DNA of 13,726 bases from positions 1 to 13,726 of the forward strand of contig CALAYC010000224.1 of the NCBI GenBank assembly GCA_937894935.1, in the 5' to 3' direction. Under the pieces are notes generated by a model. It saw only the letters and a list, made by a program, of their open reading frames with translations. It was not told the DNA's origin and searched no databases. Of this stretch, positions 13,163 to 13,726 are shown piece after piece (position 1 is the first letter of the stretch; each line of letters begins with the position of its first letter). The DNA is from an uncultured Verrucomicrobiota bacterium. Lineage in GTDB: Bacteria > Verrucomicrobiota > Verrucomicrobiia > Limisphaerales > JADLHS01. A program made the position numbers and the translations under genes.

Positions 13163-13726
13163 TCAAGCCGCCGCTTTGGTTTCGATCGGCAGACTCTCCA
13201 TCAGCCGTTGAAACTCACTGCAAGGCCGCGCATAAAACGGATATTCGCGCGTCGTCTTTGCCGGTTTGAACCGCCAGTGTTTATACGCCCACAGCCAATG
13301 CGATGGATTGGCGCGAATCGTTGGCTCGAAAAAATTCCAGCACTGTTGCGCAACTTCCTTATAGCTCGCTTCCGGAGAAATTTTCAGCGGCGGATGCACG
13401 GTCACCCTACAGCTACCATTCGGTAACGACAACCCTTCGACCGGCACCAGCAATGCCCCACCGCGCTGCGCCAACATCGCGTGCAAGAACGTGACGCACA
13501 TTTTCATTCCGAACGCGTCAATGACCGTCGCCGCTTCACTGGGCCGTAAATTCAAATCCGCCAGCATGCCTGCAACGCCACCTTTCCGCACATGTTTGAA
13601 AAGTCGAAGCATTGAAGATTCCTGCGGAATGATTCGGTGTCCAGCCACCTCCCGGCACTCCTGAAAAAATTTTGTCCTGACTCTTTGAGAATGTCCCCTT
13701 TCTGACTCGATGAAAATGTCCCCATG
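13163..13726 (-). CDS. C-terminal part of lipid A-type (LpxL/HtrB-like) acyltransferase
   Basis: Readable protein from about 13672 down to 13163 resembles the C-terminal half of lysophospholipid/Kdo2-lipid A acyltransferases: REVAGHRIIPQESSMLRLFK, KGGVAGMLADLN (the 'G-x-DQ' region, here DLN), FGMKMCVTFLHAMLAQRGGALLVPV, and PTIRANPSHWLWAYKHWRFKP, the family's 'P-x-QWLW-x-H-RW' ending. Full-length members are about 290-320 residues, with the catalytic HxxxxD motif in the N-terminal half, which is not here. The frame stays open to the window edge, but the last ~50 bases (13677-13723) are two copies of a repeat that look like an insertion-sequence end, and the peptide they encode is not acyltransferase-like. 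The gene is therefore probably truncated; a GTG at 13648 could start a 161-residue fragment. An inactive remnant is likely if the contig does not continue the gene. Confidence 0.75.
   Translation of the reverse strand, partial: HGDIFIESERGHSQRVRTKFFQECREVAGHRIIPQESSMLRLFKHVRKGGVAGMLADLNLRPSEAATVIDAFGMKMCVTFLHAMLAQRGGALLVPVEGLSLPNGSCRVTVHPPLKISPEASYKEVAQQCWNFFEPTIRANPSHWLWAYKHWRFKPAKTTREYPFYARPCSEFQRLMESLPIETKAAA
13677..13723. repeat. two 22-bp direct repeats, possible insertion-sequence end
   Basis: CTGACTCTTTGAGAATGTCCCC's 22 positions (13677-13698) recur at 13702-13723 with 19 of 22 bases identical and a period of 25 bp; both end in AATGTCCCC. Closely spaced copies of a GGGGACATT-type motif at an element boundary are a feature of IS21-like and some other transposons. 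They lie where the acyltransferase gene loses its family resemblance. No transposase or inverted partner is inside the window. Confidence 0.45.

Overview
The window looks like chromosomal DNA of a free-living Gram-negative bacterium, most probably Verrucomicrobiota of the Pedosphaera/Limisphaerales type. This placement is inferred from gene content and style: tandem pilT-type ATPases, a long-form SufT, a tiny lysine/arginine-rich protein, a plant-polysaccharide esterase, GC content above 50% and few strong Shine-Dalgarno sites. No rRNA, tRNA, CRISPR array or complete mobile element is visible.

Layout. Positions 1-2194 (minus strand) hold midA-like methyltransferase, then rmlA (glucose-1-phosphate thymidylyltransferase), then the first 43 codons of an rmlD-like reductase, i.e. 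nucleotide-sugar (dTDP-rhamnose type) synthesis. A divergent promoter region with a 14-bp palindrome separates this from a plus-strand type IV pilus retraction group: pilT, a second PilT/PilU-type ATPase and a degenerate receiver-domain protein, closed by a hairpin terminator near 5072-5097. Next, on the plus strand, come tlyA and an overlapping NAD kinase gene, a LacI-family regulator, and a membrane-anchored protein with a GspG-like C-terminus. A perfect bidirectional terminator at 8291-8322 separates that gene from a convergent 37-residue basic protein. Then a lipoprotein resembling the SecD P1-head domain, an M23 metallopeptidase and glutamyl-Q tRNA(Asp) synthetase run in tight array on the plus strand. 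A convergent secreted pectinesterase (minus) follows, then a gene-free stretch of about 570 bp, sufT (plus), and a 5'-truncated lipid A-type acyltransferase (minus) whose upstream side carries 25-bp-spaced repeats that look like the end of an insertion sequence.

The most interesting region is 12035-12604. It has a sigma70-like promoter (TTGGCA-N16-TACGAT) preceded by two tandem dyads centred near -42 and -65. From the predicted transcription start onward the sequence can fold into a series of hairpins whose G-U pairs only make sense on the plus strand. One of these hairpins (12393-12416) contains an exact 11-nt copy of the sufT start region (ATGAATCACAC, 12605-12615), so its other arm can pair either with its own partner or with the sufT start codon. 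A terminator-like hairpin lies just before sufT. Together these suggest an undescribed cis-acting RNA switch, or a small RNA, controlling the Fe-S maturation factor SufT. This is inference from sequence only.
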